The notes below the pieces were generated by a model. That model made no database searches. It was not told the origin of the DNA and worked only from the letters and a program-made list of their open reading frames with translations. Positions 33,637 to 35,716 of a DNA stretch of 35,716 nucleotides are shown piece by piece (position 1 is the first letter of the stretch; the number at the start of each line of letters is the position of its first letter). Position numbers and translations under genes: made by a program. Source of the stretch: Clostridiales bacterium (lineage in GTDB: Bacteria; Bacillota; Clostridia; Oscillospirales; CAG-272); contig JAAYHB010000001.1 in assembly GCA_012727435.1 (NCBI GenBank), forward strand, positions 1 to 35,716. Direction: 5' to 3'.

Positions 33637-35716
33637 GTCGTCATACCCTCCCGAAGACAGGAATTGCAATATCCTGTAATCTCAAGTTCTTTTTCAAGAA
33701 GCTCCAGGGCCGCGTTCTCGTCCTGCGGCCTGCTTATCAGGTATCCCTGAACTTTATCGCACCCGTACTCGTAGAGGTGCTTTATCTGCTCGCACTGCTC
33801 GACGCCCTCGGCAACGACACAGTGCCCCAACTTATGCGCCATTGAAATGATATCGGCGGTCATAACGTTTTTGGGACAGTCGGCCTTTAGTTTGTCGATA
33901 AAGTATTTGTCGATTTTTAGGTGGTCGACCTGCAGCTCATGCTCTCGCGCCAGTGTGGAGTATCCGATACCGAAGTCATCAATCGCAACCTGAATGCTTC
34001 GTGCTCTGAGTTCCGAAATTATCCTGTTTATTTCGTCAAAATCAGAAACAAATATTGTTTCTGTCAGCTCAATCCCGATATTTGCAGGGTTAACCCGCAT
34101 TTCGTTTGCAATCTGCAAGAGGTTTGACGTGAAGTCGGGCATAAGTAGCTGAATTGCCGAAATGTTGACCGCCACGTTGATGTCGTCGTACCCCGACATC
34201 TCAAGCCGCCTGAGAAAACCGAGCGCCATGCGTATGATTTTATAACCCACCGGCACGATAAGCTTGGTTTCCTCGGCGATGTGGATAAATTCCGCCGGCG
34301 ATACCATACCAAGCTTTTCGGTCCTGATTCTGGCTAGCGCCTCAAAGCCGGTTATTTTCATGGATTTCAGGTCATATATAGGTTGGTACTGCAGATAAAG
34401 CTCGCCGTCCGTATCTGTCTCGGAGATCCTGAGCAGCGTCTGCCTGATTTCCTCCTCGCGGCTTATCTGCTCTTCGGTCTGCTTGTCGTAAAAGAGAATA
34501 CCGATATTGTAGTTGTAGCTGTCGGGCCCGAATGCCCTCTCGCTCACCACCATGAGCTTTTTAATAAGCTCATTGGCATCAAACCGGCCTTGCTGCGGCA
34601 CCTCAAGGACTCCGATACCGCCCCCGATCCGCTCAAGCGTCAGTACCGCCTCAAGCCTTTGGACTACACCTATGCAAAAATCGTTTAACTCTTCAATTTC
34701 TTTATAATCGGTAATCAAATAAGCGAACTGCGCCTCGTATATTTTGAACAATTCGCGGCTTTTATTGCATTCCTGCTTGAGCAGGCCGGCAATTCTTTTT
34801 ATCAGGTCCTGCGTGTACTGAAAACCGCATGTAGCGTTCAGCGACTGCACGGTACTGAGGTTTACCCCGACAAGCGCCCGCTTTTTTGTATTGTCTCTCT
34901 CAAGCCGCTCAATAAGGCAATGTCGCCGCAACAGCCCGGTCAGGCTGTCGTGATCGTTGTAGTGCCGGAGCTTGTCCTCCATCTCTTTTCTGTCTGAAAT
35001 GTCAAGGTCTATGCCCTCGAGCGCAACAACATTACCCTGCTCGTCGTACACCCCCTGCCCCATTTCAAGCACCCATTTACGCTTGCCGTCGGCGGTTTTG
35101 ATTTCATACTCGCATTTAAACGGAAGTTTTTCCTCAACAACACGCTTCCATTCGTTCCAGAGGTTCTCGCGATACTCGGGCGAGATAATGTCGTTGAAGG
35201 CCACCTCTTTATTTCCGATAAGGCTTTCGGGCCGGTACCCGGTAAGATTATAACAGCCTTCGGAGATAAAATGCATGGTCCATGACGGGTCGAAATCACA
35301 CCTGTACGCCATACCGGGGAGGTTTGAAAGCAAAACGGTTTTACTGCGTTCGCTCTCCTTCAGGATGTCGGATATCGCCTTGCTCTCGGATATGTCCTCG
35401 AGCAGGCAGAGATGCAATGAATTATCGGAATCGCCAGCTGCAAGCCGCCCAACCCTCATTTTAGTCCACACGCTTGACCCGTCCGGCCTGATAAAACGCT
35501 TTTCCATCGAATAGTCTCGTATAATCCCTGCCTTAAACTGATTGAATTTCTCCAAATCGGCCTCAAGGTCCTCAGGGTGCGTAATATCCGGCCACCTGAC
35601 GCCGGCCAGCTCCTCCTTTGTGCGTCCGAGAATATTCTCAAAGGCGCGGTTTATGACCGTTCGCCCGTAAACAGATTCATTTACAAAGGTTTTGTCGTTG
35701 ACAATCGCAATTCCCA
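33624..35716 (-). CDS. PAS-PAS-(degenerate GGDEF)-EAL cyclic-di-GMP phosphodiesterase, 5' end cut by window
   Basis: 696 codons are visible; the frame is open to base 35714, so the true start is outside. Residue numbers here count from the codon at 35555. A first PAS domain runs from before this point to about 60 and a second spans about 75-190. The GGDEF domain (about 195-345) has Y-E-A-Q-F (273-277) where the signature should be, so it should not synthesise c-di-GMP. The EAL domain (about 385-635) keeps its catalytic residues: EALAR (405-409), Asn464, Glu496 in ELTET, Asp526-Asp527 in DDFGIGYS, Lys547, Glu583 and Gln603. It is therefore a probable active phosphodiesterase. It is the first of two overlapping genes. 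Confidence 0.93.
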   Translation of the reverse strand, partial: GIAIVNDKTFVNESVYGRTVINRAFENILGRTKEELAGVRWPDITHPEDLEADLEKFNQFKAGIIRDYSMEKRFIRPDGSSVWTKMRVGRLAAGDSDNSLHLCLLEDISESKAISDILKESERSKTVLLSNLPGMAYRCDFDPSWTMHFISEGCYNLTGYRPESLIGNKEVAFNDIISPEYRENLWNEWKRVVEEKLPFKCEYEIKTADGKRKWVLEMGQGVYDEQGNVVALEGIDLDISDRKEMEDKLRHYNDHDSLTGLLRRHCLIERLERDNTKKRALVGVNLSTVQSLNATCGFQYTQDLIKRIAGLLKQECNKSRELFKIYEAQFAYLITDYKEIEELNDFCIGVVQRLEAVLTLERIGGGIGVLEVPQQGRFDANELIKKLMVVSERAFGPDSYNYNIGILFYDKQTEEQISREEEIRQTLLRISETDTDGELYLQYQPIYDLKSMKITGFEALARIRTEKLGMVSPAEFIHIAEETKLIVPVGYKIIRMALGFLRRLEMSGYDDINVAVNISAIQLLMPDFTSNLLQIANEMRVNPANIGIELTETIFVSDFDEINRIISELRARSIQVAIDDFGIGYSTLAREHELQVDHLKIDKYFIDKLKADCPKNVMTADIISMAHKLGHCVVAEGVEQCEQIKHLYEYGCDKVQGYLISRPQDENAALELLEKELEITGYCNSCLREGMTTWAR

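Noticed and set aside
33624-35555. Start of the EAL protein at the TTG at 35555
   Set aside because: The frame stays open to the window edge and the extra residues continue a PAS domain, so the gene starts outside the window.

Overview
The window looks like a chromosomal segment of an uncultured anaerobic gut-type Clostridia, probably Oscillospirales or a close relative. It has moderately high GC, near-consensus sigma-A promoters (TTGACA-17-TATAAT) and AGGAGG ribosome binding sites. It also carries the Clostridia-marker SCIFF peptide with its radical SAM maturase, a trimeric NADH-linked [FeFe]-hydrogenase, a YwlG/DUF436 protein, a SipW-type signal peptidase and an encoded-CCA tRNA-Arg(CCU). 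No phage, IS, integrase or CRISPR genes were seen.

Layout. 1-855: 3' end of a sugar-type ABC solute-binding protein. 912-1877: secreted lectin-fold-like protein with a Thr-rich stalk and a GCGS/hydrophobic/basic C-terminal tail. 2009-6731: housekeeping block (uvrA, THUMP rRNA methyltransferase, ywlG-like). 7011-7355: small DUF6514-like gene under an extended -10 promoter with an excellent LexA (SOS) box. 7638-9037: small membrane protein and a ROK-type regulator with a XylR-like operator on its own -10. 9092-9547: VanZ-like protein. 9697-9771: tRNA-Arg.

9816-22883 is the most unusual part: a six-gene minus-strand operon. In transcription order it encodes a TasA-like secreted protein, a signal-peptidase-like protein lacking a catalytic base, two more secreted or anchored proteins with the same Trp-aromatic signal-peptide boundary, an intact SipW (Ser/His/Asp), and a 3105-residue secreted protein made mostly of about twelve diverged beta-rich modules. 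A sigma-A promoter, a GEMM-I (cyclic dinucleotide) riboswitch and an overlapping intrinsic terminator precede the first gene. The predicted outcome is a ligand-induced surface or matrix fibre system. The discriminator base of the riboswitch aligns as A rather than G, so c-di-GMP and cGAMP are both possible ligands.

23200-27208: esterase, Orn/Lys/Arg-decarboxylase-family enzyme, SCIFF maturase and SCIFF precursor. The last three form one transcription unit with a terminator-like attenuator between precursor and maturase. 27455-27646: a small Cys/Arg-rich peptide gene with its own promoter. 27895-28168: a cluster of strong palindromes, probably a dispersed repeat. 28297-31747: hydCBA operon with a consensus promoter and a Rex (NADH/NAD+) operator in its leader; the HydB subunit is the short type. 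32158-35716: two overlapping genes for cyclic-di-GMP turnover, PAS-GGDEF-HD-GYP and PAS-PAS-degenerate GGDEF-EAL (cut by the window end). They lie about 9 kb from the riboswitch and could set the level of its ligand.
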